5,527 nucleotides of DNA. Source: a bacterium. GTDB taxonomy: Bacteria > Zixibacteria > MSB-5A5 > GN15 > FEB-12. Below, one piece after another: positions 1 to 5,527 of the stretch. The stretch covers positions 1 through 5,527 of the forward strand of contig DAOWIM010000226.1 of NCBI GenBank assembly GCA_030640905.1, in the 5' to 3' direction. The stretch's first letter is position 1. Each line of letters opens with the position of its first letter. Below the pieces are notes generated by a model, which worked only from the letters and a program-made list of their open reading frames with translations, was not told the DNA's origin and did no database searches. The position numbers and the translations under genes were made by a program.

Positions 1-605
1 CGACAGCTTGTAGAGTCAAGAATATCAAGGGCACGCTGGGCAACTTCTTTCTGAGTCGAACCGGCTCGAAGCACCAGTAACAATCCGTCGACCTTCGGTG
101 AAAGAAGCATCGGATCCGACACCGGTATAACCGGGGGTGAATCCAGCAGGATCAGGTCGTAGTAGAATTTCATCTCTTCAATAATTGTCCCGATAGCCTC
201 AGCGTCGAACACCGTCGAAGGATTCCCAGGCTGGCGGCCACTGGTAATAATGTCAAGCTTGTCAATGCCCGTTTTCTTGATAGCGTCCATAGCATTGAAA
301 CCGTCGGACAAAATTTCCACCAACCCGTAGTCACGATCGACATTTAACAGCCGGTTGAGGTTCGGCCTTCGCATATCGCAATCAATCAGCAACGTCTTGA
401 GGCCCTTGTGGACAGCCGCAGTGATACCAAGAAAAGAACACGTGGTTGACTTACCCTCCGCCAGCGTCGCCGAGGTGATCAAAAGGCTCTTCAGTTCTTT
501 CTCGTCGTGGTTGTTGCGCAGGCGATGCAACAGTCGGCGGAACTCTGTAGCAAACGGCGCCTCGGGGCTGTAGTAATCAATGAGAGACAAGTAACGGCGG
601 GCCAC
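1..605 (-). CDS. BY-kinase (CpsD/CapB/Wzc-type tyrosine kinase domain), 3' end outside window
   Basis: Cytoplasmic bacterial tyrosine kinase of the P-loop type that controls polysaccharide chain length and export by autophosphorylation and by contact with its membrane partner. I translated 201 codons. Visible are a Walker A (residues 46-53, ATLAEGKS), a Walker A' (72-79, LLIDCDMR) and a Walker B with the usual double proline (YDLILLDSPPV, 149-159). The helix at residues 21-28 (EFRRLLHR) corresponds to the family's N-terminal EX2RX2R oligomerisation motif, with His in place of the second Arg. There is no membrane segment, so this is the split form whose activator is the separate PCP protein encoded two genes upstream. 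The start is GTG at 605: the in-frame TAG of the preceding gene lies four codons upstream, the first in-frame ATG is codon 78 (beyond Walker A), and AGAGGA sits 5 nt before the GTG. The C-terminal tyrosine cluster would lie outside the window. A MinD/ParA-like ATPase is the alternative, but the Walker A' with MRRP and the DSPPV Walker B favour BY-kinase. Confidence 0.9.
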   Translation of the reverse strand, partial: MARRYLSLIDYYSPEAPFATEFRRLLHRLRNNHDEKELKSLLITSATLAEGKSTTCSFLGITAAVHKGLKTLLIDCDMRRPNLNRLLNVDRDYGLVEILSDGFNAMDAIKKTGIDKLDIITSGRQPGNPSTVFDAEAIGTIIEEMKFYYDLILLDSPPVIPVSDPMLLSPKVDGLLLVLRAGSTQKEVAQRALDILDSTSC

Positions 606-610
606 TAATA

Positions 611-616
611 TCCTCT
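611..616 (-). promoter_or_regulatory. Ribosome binding site for the BY-kinase gene
   Basis: AGAGGA, 5 nt before the GTG at 605. It overlaps the TAG stop of the TPR gene (615-617), so kinase translation is probably coupled to termination of the TPR gene. It supports GTG as the start, since no ATG is available nearby. Confidence 0.7.
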
Positions 617-1736
617 ACTTCCTTTTTGCCAGATTATCCAGCACATCGCCAATCGCCCGGTAGGCGGTTTCTGCCTCAACCAGCGTCTCTTTGGCTTCTG
701 CCAACGAAGCATTGACCTGAAGAGCTTTCCGGTAGCGATCAAGCGCTTTTTCCCAGACTATTCTTGCCTTCTCAAGGTAGCAGCGAGCTAGTTCGGTATG
801 CAGATCGGCGTAGTTGGGATTTGCCACCAGTTGGCTTTCCAACTCTGTCGCCCGGCTGTCGATCTCACCCTCGTTGATCCAGTTGGGATGCAGCACATGC
901 TTCATGTGGAAAGCGACCTGTCTACGGTGCTGACGTTGACGCACCGTCTCTCGAACGGCTGTCAATTGAGCGAGGGCTACTTTTAGGTCGGTCTCCTGCA
1001 GCGCTCTGACCGCTGAGCGGAAATCGGCGCTGTCAAATTCAGTACTGATTACTGCCGCCTTCTTGAAACAGTCTGTCGAACGTGATATCACATCCGCCAT
1101 CAATCCGGTGTCGCTCTGATCAAGGGCATTGGCCACCAGCGCTAACCCCTTGTTGAAATAGGCTTCACCGTAATAGAGATTGCGATTGACCGCTTCCTGA
1201 AACTGCTCAACAGCCTGGCGGTACGATCCGGCAGCCATGTAAGCACACCCGAGACCATTGCGATAGTCGGCATACTCCGGGCAATGTGCAACGGCTTTCG
1301 AAGCCGCCTGCACCGCCTCGGTGCTATTTCCCAAAGCCGTTTCCGTCATGGCTAGAAAATGAAACGCCTCATGATAACCGACGCTAATTGACGTAACACC
1401 GACAAGGAGGCTGCGGGCCTCATCGAGAAATCCCTTGAAATAAAAAGCGGTGGCAAGATGAAACATAGTTTCCGGATCACTCTCGCCTCGAACCCGAGTA
1501 TACGCCTCCAGGAGCTGCTCGACCTCGTGCTTTTTCTCATCATGTTTTTCTTTGACCAACAACTGTAGCTGATCGGGACGGTACTCGTCGGGATGCGGAA
1601 TTTCAATTCGTTCGACCGGACGGCCATTGATAAAAACAGTCGAAGCTACCTGACACCGGCCCTCGTCGCGATCTGTCTGGATGAGATATTCAGTGTCATC
1701 TTCAATCAACCTGCTACTCAATCGATACGTTTCCAT
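615..1736 (-). CDS. Cytoplasmic TPR-repeat protein of the polysaccharide export operon
   Basis: A 373-residue protein of unknown function. Residues 15-46 look like a small beta-rich N-terminal unit (EYLIQTDRDEG, then STVFINGRPVERIEIP), followed by a charged helix (60-80, rich in K, E and H). TPR-like helical pairs cover about 89-122, 122-155 and 156-189. The clearest is 156-189, with the pattern GLGCAYMAAGSYRQAVEQF. A fourth repeat begins near 190 and is interrupted by a less regular basic stretch (about 205-300, with RQRQHRRQ at 266-273). A last repeat lies at about 309-342. No signal peptide or membrane helix is seen, so it should be cytoplasmic, unlike periplasmic TPR export proteins such as AlgK or the TPR parts of PelB and BcsC. 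It starts 5 bp after the PCP gene and ends 9 bp before the kinase gene. The ATG at 1736 has AGG 8 nt upstream, within the PCP gene's end. A scaffold, adaptor or kinase substrate role is inferred from position only. Confidence 0.85.
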   Translation of the reverse strand: METYRLSSRLIEDDTEYLIQTDRDEGRCQVASTVFINGRPVERIEIPHPDEYRPDQLQLLVKEKHDEKKHEVEQLLEAYTRVRGESDPETMFHLATAFYFKGFLDEARSLLVGVTSISVGYHEAFHFLAMTETALGNSTEAVQAASKAVAHCPEYADYRNGLGCAYMAAGSYRQAVEQFQEAVNRNLYYGEAYFNKGLALVANALDQSDTGLMADVISRSTDCFKKAAVISTEFDSADFRSAVRALQETDLKVALAQLTAVRETVRQRQHRRQVAFHMKHVLHPNWINEGEIDSRATELESQLVANPNYADLHTELARCYLEKARIVWEKALDRYRKALQVNASLAEAKETLVEAETAYRAIGDVLDNLAKRK

Positions 1737-1741
1737 TACGA

Positions 1742-3244
1742 TTACCTAATCTTGAGGTGCTCCATTCGGGGAATCGTGGCCAGCACATGCAGGTCAAGTT
1801 CCCGCTCAACATCGTCAACTTTCTTGAAAGAATTATCAAACAACTCTGCGGCAACTACCGCCGCGCCACCGAGGACCATACCCAGAGCCAACCCCAGCAC
1901 CAGTATTTTATTTGGATTGGGCCAAATGGGGATCAGAGGAATCCGGGCCGGTTCGATGATACGATAGACTGTTCTCTCTCTAAGCCGCTCCGACCTGATC
2001 TCCACCGTAGTTTCTTCGGTCTTGAAAACGTCACGGTAACGTCGTACATCGGCAACCCTGTTTCCCAGCTCAGTAATCTCTGCCTGAATACGTGGAATCT
2101 CGTTGATACGCTCCTCGATCCTGGCAATAGACCGTTCGAATTTGGTCACTTTTGAACTAAGAACGCCAATGTGTTCTCTGGTGATAAAAAGATTTTTCAA
2201 CGTCTCCCTGTTTTCTACTGACTGTGCGGCGAACTGCTGGTCTATAGACTCGGCTATTTCAAGTTCAAGCAACCTGAGATTGTCGTTAATGCGGATATTA
2301 ACATTGATAACATTCTGAGCATTCCAGGGATATTTTTCCATCATGTCAACCACCGTTGAGACCTGTTGATCGACATTGGCCCTCAAATCGGCGCCAGCTT
2401 CAGTGCGTCTCAACCGAGGGGTGTCAATTCCGGCAGCGCTAAGCCTACTTTCACAGTTGCGCGCTTCTTTCTGATAGTCGGCTATCTCAAATCGGGCCTT
2501 GTCTATGTCTGATAAAATGTCGCGGCGATTTTTCTCGGAGGAAATATTTTCGGGCAAACTCCTCAGGACCAATCGTGACTGAGCCGCCGTGAGCGAATCA
2601 ACGGCCTCCTGGTAGTCGTCTTCCCTCTTGTTTAACTGCTCATCGGCGAAACTCTGATTATCGAGAATCTTTCCGAGTTCGTAGCGAGTTTTTTCTTCCT
2701 CCAGTATCTTCGCCAGATTATCCACCATATCGCGGGCAAGCAGGGGGCTCTCGGACTCAACAGTAATTTTGATATGATTATGGCCCACCGACCTCAGGCT
2801 GATTTGATCGCGCAACTGGTCAACCAACAGCTCAAACTTGATCTGCTCCAGGCTGAAATTAGGAGTCTTGTCATGGAGTTTGGCAGCCTCTCTGGTGATC
2901 TCGGGGGCATCGTCAAGATTCAGATTCTGAATCACTTGATAAAGATACATTTGGGACTTGAGCTCGTTCTCAAGAGCCCTCAGGTTCTGAGCACGACTAC
3001 TGCGGCTGGTGGGCTGATCGCCTCCAAGCAGTGCCGCCAGGTCCCTGGACACATTGGAGGGGCGGTCGATCCAGATGATAGCTGAAGAACTATACCGGGG
3101 TGTCATTAGTAGAGAACTACCGTAAGCTATGGCCATCACCAGAATAACCGGTATGACAATCATCCACTTGCGCTTGAGGCCAATCCTGACCAGTTCGCGA
3201 AGGCTAATTGATTTCTGTGACTCTTTTGTGACCACCTGCTTCAA
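1742..3244 (-). CDS. Wzz/PCP-type polysaccharide chain-length determinant (inner membrane co-polymerase)
   Basis: Inner-membrane polysaccharide co-polymerase, 500 residues, expected to set polymer length and link the inner-membrane machinery to the outer-membrane exporter. It has a short basic cytoplasmic N-terminus (1-26), a membrane helix at about 27-48, a periplasmic part of about 400 residues with long heptad-like helices (about 170-270 and 320-400), the PCP proline segment before the second helix (EPARIPLIPIWPNP, 431-444), membrane helix two (about 446-467) and a short cytoplasmic tail ending IPRMEHLKIR. In fused Wzc-type proteins the kinase follows about where this protein ends, so this is the split form; the kinase is encoded two genes downstream. 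The start is TTG at 3244. AGGGG lies 6 nt before it, a GTG three codons in would be 15 nt from that site, and there is no nearby in-frame ATG. The long periplasmic part resembles PCP-2 or exosortase-associated chain-length proteins, but no exosortase gene is visible here. Confidence 0.92.
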   Translation of the reverse strand: MKQVVTKESQKSISLRELVRIGLKRKWMIVIPVILVMAIAYGSSLLMTPRYSSSAIIWIDRPSNVSRDLAALLGGDQPTSRSSRAQNLRALENELKSQMYLYQVIQNLNLDDAPEITREAAKLHDKTPNFSLEQIKFELLVDQLRDQISLRSVGHNHIKITVESESPLLARDMVDNLAKILEEEKTRYELGKILDNQSFADEQLNKREDDYQEAVDSLTAAQSRLVLRSLPENISSEKNRRDILSDIDKARFEIADYQKEARNCESRLSAAGIDTPRLRRTEAGADLRANVDQQVSTVVDMMEKYPWNAQNVINVNIRINDNLRLLELEIAESIDQQFAAQSVENRETLKNLFITREHIGVLSSKVTKFERSIARIEERINEIPRIQAEITELGNRVADVRRYRDVFKTEETTVEIRSERLRERTVYRIIEPARIPLIPIWPNPNKILVLGLALGMVLGGAAVVAAELFDNSFKKVDDVERELDLHVLATIPRMEHLKIR

Positions 3245-3250
3245 ATCAAT

Positions 3251-3256
3251 CCCCTT
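3251..3256 (-). promoter_or_regulatory. Ribosome binding site deciding the TTG start of the PCP gene
   Basis: AAGGGG, 6 nt before TTG at 3244 and overlapping the TAA stop (3255-3257) of the export-protein gene. The spacing fits TTG and not the in-frame GTG three codons later. The overlap implies translational coupling with the upstream gene. Confidence 0.7.
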
Positions 3257-4226
3257 AGCGATTATTGTCTCTTGACAATTGTGTATAAATCAGAATAGCT
3301 GATGAAACCAAGCCTACAGCGGCGGCGGCACTCCCCAGTCCAATGCCAAGGAAGCCACCCTTCTTCTCAGGTATGAGGAATGAATCCTCGCGATGCATCA
3401 CGTACCTCGGCATCGCTCCGGTTTCTGAATACTTCTCAAGATTCATCTGCAACGACTGAGCGTAGTACCCGTCCTTGGTAATTACCTTCACCTTCTTCAA
3501 GTCGGCATTCGCCGAAGGACCACCGGCCAGAGCCAGCGCGTCAAGGATATCAAGATTCTCCTCGAATTTGACCGCCCCCGGCCTGTTGACCGCACCAAGC
3601 ACGTAAATAACATCGCGGCGCTCCGATGCCGCCGCCAGATCAGGCGATTGCAACCCAGCTGCCACCCGCGGGATTTCGATTGTATCCTGCCTTTCGATTT
3701 TAGGCAACTGGTTGAGTCGGCCTGAAGATATCGCCTCGCGAATATCGACTACTTCCACTTGGCCTGCTTTGTCCCCACCTCGCACAATCGTCACCCGACT
3801 GAGATCGCCGACCCCGGTGATACCACCGGCTTCATTGATAATTGTCCACAGGTCGGGAATTTCTTCGAAGGTCAATTTGCCGGGTCCCTTGACCTGACCG
3901 GTAACGAACAAGTGATTATAGTTGTACTCCACCACGATCACCACGGCCTGGGATATTTTATTATTCAGACGCGCAATCTGGCGGACAACATCGTCCTGTA
4001 ACCGATTGGTAGTTTTTCCGGCTGCTTGTATCTTCCCAATGATATCAATGGTAATCATTCCGTCCTGCCCCACGCGTGTCTGGGTATTGAATACCGGGTC
4101 CTGCCAGAATTTTATCTCCAGCACATCTTCCGGACCAATTCGATATTCCTCACCTGTCGCCGGCACTACAATGATCAAACTGATGATCAAGCTGGCAAGC
4201 ACGAGTATTACAAGCCTTTTTTCCAT
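3255..4226 (-). CDS. Wza-type polysaccharide export protein (outer-membrane channel, SLBB domains)
   Basis: Outer-membrane polysaccharide export protein, 323 residues from the chosen start. Residues 1-25 form a signal peptide (MEKR, then a hydrophobic core to VVPATG). There is no lipobox cysteine, so unlike E. coli Wza it is probably not a lipoprotein. The polysaccharide export (Poly_export) domain spans about 26-105, opening with EEYRIGPEDVLEIKFWQDP. A first SLBB domain starts near 106 (LFVTGQVKGPG) and a second near 207 (IYVLGAVNRPGAVKF). A glycine/alanine-rich hydrophobic helix (about 290-316) ends the protein at the place where Wza has its membrane-spanning helix. The reading frame is open further upstream, with a GTG at 4271 that would add 15 residues before the signal peptide. 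I chose ATG 4226 because it puts KR directly before the hydrophobic core, although the best ribosome site is 12 nt away. It is the first gene of a tight four-gene operon and partner of the PCP protein encoded next. Confidence 0.92.
   Translation of the reverse strand: MEKRLVILVLASLIISLIIVVPATGEEYRIGPEDVLEIKFWQDPVFNTQTRVGQDGMITIDIIGKIQAAGKTTNRLQDDVVRQIARLNNKISQAVVIVVEYNYNHLFVTGQVKGPGKLTFEEIPDLWTIINEAGGITGVGDLSRVTIVRGGDKAGQVEVVDIREAISSGRLNQLPKIERQDTIEIPRVAAGLQSPDLAAASERRDVIYVLGAVNRPGAVKFEENLDILDALALAGGPSANADLKKVKVITKDGYYAQSLQMNLEKYSETGAMPRYVMHREDSFLIPEKKGGFLGIGLGSAAAAVGLVSSAILIYTQLSRDNNR
3264..3279 (-). repeat. Small perfect inverted repeat near the end of the export-protein gene
   Basis: ATTGTC and GACAAT, 6-bp arms around a 4-nt loop (AAGA on the mRNA), in the last codons of the export-protein gene and 7 nt before the ribosome site of the PCP gene. 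A short RNA hairpin is possible. There is no T-tract, so it is not a terminator. It may be a chance event. Confidence 0.35.
4171..4194 (-). repeat. 12-bp tandem duplication inside the signal peptide
   Basis: Two adjacent 12-bp units (ATGATCAAACTG and ATGATCAAGCTG on the plus strand) with 11 of 12 bases identical. On the coding strand they give SLII twice in a row in the hydrophobic core of the export protein's signal peptide. It looks like an in-frame duplication that lengthened the core. Confidence 0.6.
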
Positions 4227-4238
4227 GGCTAAGTATGT

Positions 4239-4244
4239 CTCCTT
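4239..4244 (-). promoter_or_regulatory. Ribosome binding site of the export-protein gene, unusually far from the ATG
   Basis: AAGGAG, the strongest Shine-Dalgarno match in the gap, but 12 nt before ATG 4226. No start codon lies at the more usual 5-9 nt. The alternative GTG at 4271 lies upstream of this site, so it cannot be served by it and has only GGAAG 2 nt away. The ATG remains the better choice because of the signal peptide. Confidence 0.55.
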
Positions 4245-4294
4245 AAAGAGCTTATATACAGAGATCGGCACATCTTCCAGCTCATTTAGAATTT

Positions 4295-4324
4295 AATATA
4301 AGACTTACCGTTATACGCTGTAAA
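4295..4324 (-). promoter_or_regulatory. Candidate sigma70-type promoter of the export operon
   Basis: On the minus strand, TTTACA (4319-4324, 5 of 6 to TTGACA) and TATATT (4295-4300, 5 of 6 to TATAAT) are separated by 18 bp. Transcription would begin near 4288, about 60 nt before ATG 4226. It is placed correctly between the GGDEF gene and the operon, but in AT-rich sequence where such matches also arise by chance. Confidence 0.45.
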
Positions 4325-4345
4325 GACTAAAAAATCTCACCCTTT

Positions 4346-5527
4346 TCAAGCCTGCTCCGGTTCAAAGAGAACAAACCGGTTGCGCCCCGTATCCTTGGCC
4401 TGAAGCAGAGCCATATCGGCGTTGTGCATCAGCGATTTGGGGTCATCGGCATGTTGAGGGAAAATAGCCGCTCCCAGCGAAACAGTACACCCAATTTCAA
4501 GATTGTCATCGTCGATACAGAATCTTGATTCGGCCACCCCTGTCTTTAGTCGCTGCATGAATTTTACGCATGTCTCAGCATCGACCTCCGGCATGAGAAT
4601 ACAGAACTCGTCACCACCGTAGCGAGCAATGATATCGATACTGCGGATCGACTTACGCAAAATGTCACCCATCTGGCGCAAAATGGCATCTCCGGCCAGG
4701 TGGCCGTGATTGTCATTGATGATCTTCAACTGGTCAAGGGCAAAGAAAATCAGGCCAAGATTTCTCTGGTACCGTTTGGCACGGCTCAGTTCCTCATCGA
4801 GACGCTTGAAGAGATACCGCTGATTGGCCAAACCGGTCAGGGCGTCTGTAAACGAAAGCTGGTGGGCCAGTTCGTATGATTCAGCATTGTCAACCAACTC
4901 AACGGTATGACTCCTTAATGTCGCTAGCCGCTTCATGGTGGACTCAGTGTGATTGCCTTTCCAGGCGAGCAAACCCGAACGAGTCGAAGAGAGCGGATAG
5001 AGCGAAAGGCATTCCAAACCCGCTTTCAGAAGCTCGGCGGCCCACTCCCCGACCGGGTCTTCAGTCTCTGCAAGGGAAGCAAGCTCACACATCTCCCCTT
5101 GGTCAACAGCCTTGAGCGCTCCTAAAAAGGCATCTCCGCCGGGCGGCGCCAATCTCATTTCCACACCGTCCATGAATAACCGGAGATTGCTGGTATCATC
5201 TTTCGACTGGTAAGCGTAGGCGACACTTTCAATCTTGAGATCATCTTTGATTGCACAGATAACACGGGGAACTATTTCTTCGGAGTTGCGACACTTAACA
5301 AGCTCCAGGATGCTGCTACCGTCGAGTTTCTCCGAACCTGTCTGTTCACCAAGCTCCGCCTCTTTTGTCATAAGCTGATGTTCAAGTGAGGACAATTTTG
5401 TTTCGTGCCATTTGATATGATACGCCGCCGAGAGCGACTGGGCCAACGATGCAGTCAGCATGCGAAAAGCCGGAGAACCGGTATAGATGGAACTCCGGAC
5501 AAAATAGACGCCATACAGATTATCACG
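4346..5527 (-). CDS. GAF-GGDEF signalling protein (diguanylate cyclase family), 5' end outside window
   Basis: Cytoplasmic cyclic-di-GMP signalling protein. The frame stays open to the window edge, so the ATG at 5461 is internal and the gene begins outside. 393 residues are visible, numbered here from the edge. Residues 1-42 (DNLYGVYFVRSS, then a helix) read like the last strand and helix of a GAF domain. A charged linker helix follows (about 42-65). Residues about 70-215 look like a second, diverged GAF-type sensor domain. The GGDEF domain runs from about 225 (SFTDALTGLANQRYL) to 388. The GGDEF motif is intact at 304-308, and RSID at 295-298, five residues before it, is a canonical RxxD product-inhibition site. 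The substrate-contacting Asn (271) and Asp (280) are present, but the first metal-binding Asp (PleD D327) is Ala263, in FFALDQLKIIND. It may therefore be a weak cyclase or a cyclic-di-GMP sensor. It lies 119 bp upstream of the export operon on the same strand, which suggests a regulatory link. It is not known whether the upstream part carries another sensor. Confidence 0.92.
   Translation of the reverse strand, partial: RDNLYGVYFVRSSIYTGSPAFRMLTASLAQSLSAAYHIKWHETKLSSLEHQLMTKEAELGEQTGSEKLDGSSILELVKCRNSEEIVPRVICAIKDDLKIESVAYAYQSKDDTSNLRLFMDGVEMRLAPPGGDAFLGALKAVDQGEMCELASLAETEDPVGEWAAELLKAGLECLSLYPLSSTRSGLLAWKGNHTESTMKRLATLRSHTVELVDNAESYELAHQLSFTDALTGLANQRYLFKRLDEELSRAKRYQRNLGLIFFALDQLKIINDNHGHLAGDAILRQMGDILRKSIRSIDIIARYGGDEFCILMPEVDAETCVKFMQRLKTGVAESRFCIDDDNLEIGCTVSLGAAIFPQHADDPKSLMHNADMALLQAKDTGRNRFVLFEPEQA

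Larger units (their letters stand above)
4227..4345 (-). other. Non-coding gap between the GGDEF gene and the export operon
   Basis: 119 bp, AT-rich in its middle, and the only sizeable gap in the window. It holds a promoter candidate (4295-4324), a purine-rich ribosome site (4239-4244), a possible 18-codon leader reading frame (4229-4285) and an alternative GTG start for the export protein (4271). No strong hairpin followed by a T-run was found after the GGDEF stop codon, so some read-through from the GGDEF gene is likely. Confidence 0.6.

Noticed and set aside
355..573. Plus-strand open frame of 72 codons over the kinase Walker A region
   Set aside because: It is antisense to conserved P-loop kinase sequence, has no motif, and its translation is Arg/Ser-rich.
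1593..1967. Plus-strand open frame of 124 codons across the PCP/TPR junction
   Set aside because: It lies antisense to two well-supported genes and its translation is low-complexity and Ser/Arg/Thr-rich with no domain pattern.
3272..3290. Plus-strand TTGACA followed by TATAAA, suggesting an antisense promoter inside the exporter gene
   Set aside because: The two boxes are only 6 bp apart. At 16-18 bp spacing no good -10 is present.
3255..4271. GTG at 4271 as the exporter start
   Set aside because: It would put 15 polar and mixed residues before the signal peptide and has a ribosome site only 2 nt away. ATG 4226 gives a normal signal peptide, though its ribosome site is 12 nt away.
3922..4296. 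Plus-strand open frame of 124 codons opposite the exporter gene
   Set aside because: It is a shadow of the Poly_export coding frame, with no recognisable motif.
4357..4379. Inverted repeat CCGGTT/AACCGG with an 11-nt loop near the end of the GGDEF gene, with a T-rich run (minus strand) further downstream, as a terminator
   Set aside because: The repeat is inside coding sequence and the T-run begins more than 20 nt after the stem, so it does not have the form of an intrinsic terminator.
4346..5461. ATG at 5461 as the start of the GGDEF gene
   Set aside because: The frame remains open for 22 more codons to the window edge, and those codons read like the end of a GAF domain, so the gene starts outside the window.
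1..5527. CRISPR arrays, insertion sequences, tRNA or rRNA genes, attachment sites
   Set aside because: No spaced direct repeats, transposase-like frames, terminal inverted repeats or RNA-gene signatures were seen. Coding sequence covers nearly the whole window.

Overview
The window carries part of an exopolysaccharide or capsule export locus from a Gram-negative-type bacterium. All five genes lie on the minus strand, so transcription runs from high to low coordinates. The outer-membrane polysaccharide export protein implies a two-membrane cell. Base composition is near balanced by eye, and codon use looks the same in all five genes, with no sign of recent transfer. The lineage cannot be read securely. 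A cytoplasmic TPR gene beside a split polysaccharide co-polymerase/kinase pair made me think of FCB-group candidate phyla or deltaproteobacteria-like lineages, but this is only a guess.

In transcription order: (1) a GGDEF signalling protein (4346-5527, 5' end outside the window) with the tail of one GAF-like domain, a second GAF-like region, and a GGDEF domain with an intact GGDEF motif and an intact RxxD inhibitory site; (2) a 119-bp gap with a sigma70-like promoter candidate; (3) a Wza-type polysaccharide export protein (3255-4226); (4) a Wzz/PCP-type chain-length protein with two membrane helices and a long coiled-coil periplasmic part, without a fused kinase (1742-3244, TTG start); (5) a cytoplasmic TPR protein of unknown function (615-1736); (6) a CpsD/CapB/Wzc-type BY-kinase domain (1-605, GTG start, 3' end outside the window).

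Genes 3 to 6 are separated by only 10, 5 and 9 bp. At each junction the ribosome binding site lies at or inside the end of the preceding gene, so they almost certainly form one translationally coupled operon. The expected machine is an outer-membrane export channel, an inner-membrane co-polymerase that reaches up to it, and a cytoplasmic tyrosine kinase that cycles the co-polymerase. The GGDEF protein upstream suggests input from cyclic di-GMP.

The known parts are conventional. The least explained items are the cytoplasmic TPR protein placed between the co-polymerase and its kinase, and a GGDEF domain that has lost the first metal-binding aspartate while keeping its signature motif and I-site. 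No RNA genes, mobile elements, CRISPR arrays or convincing terminators were seen.
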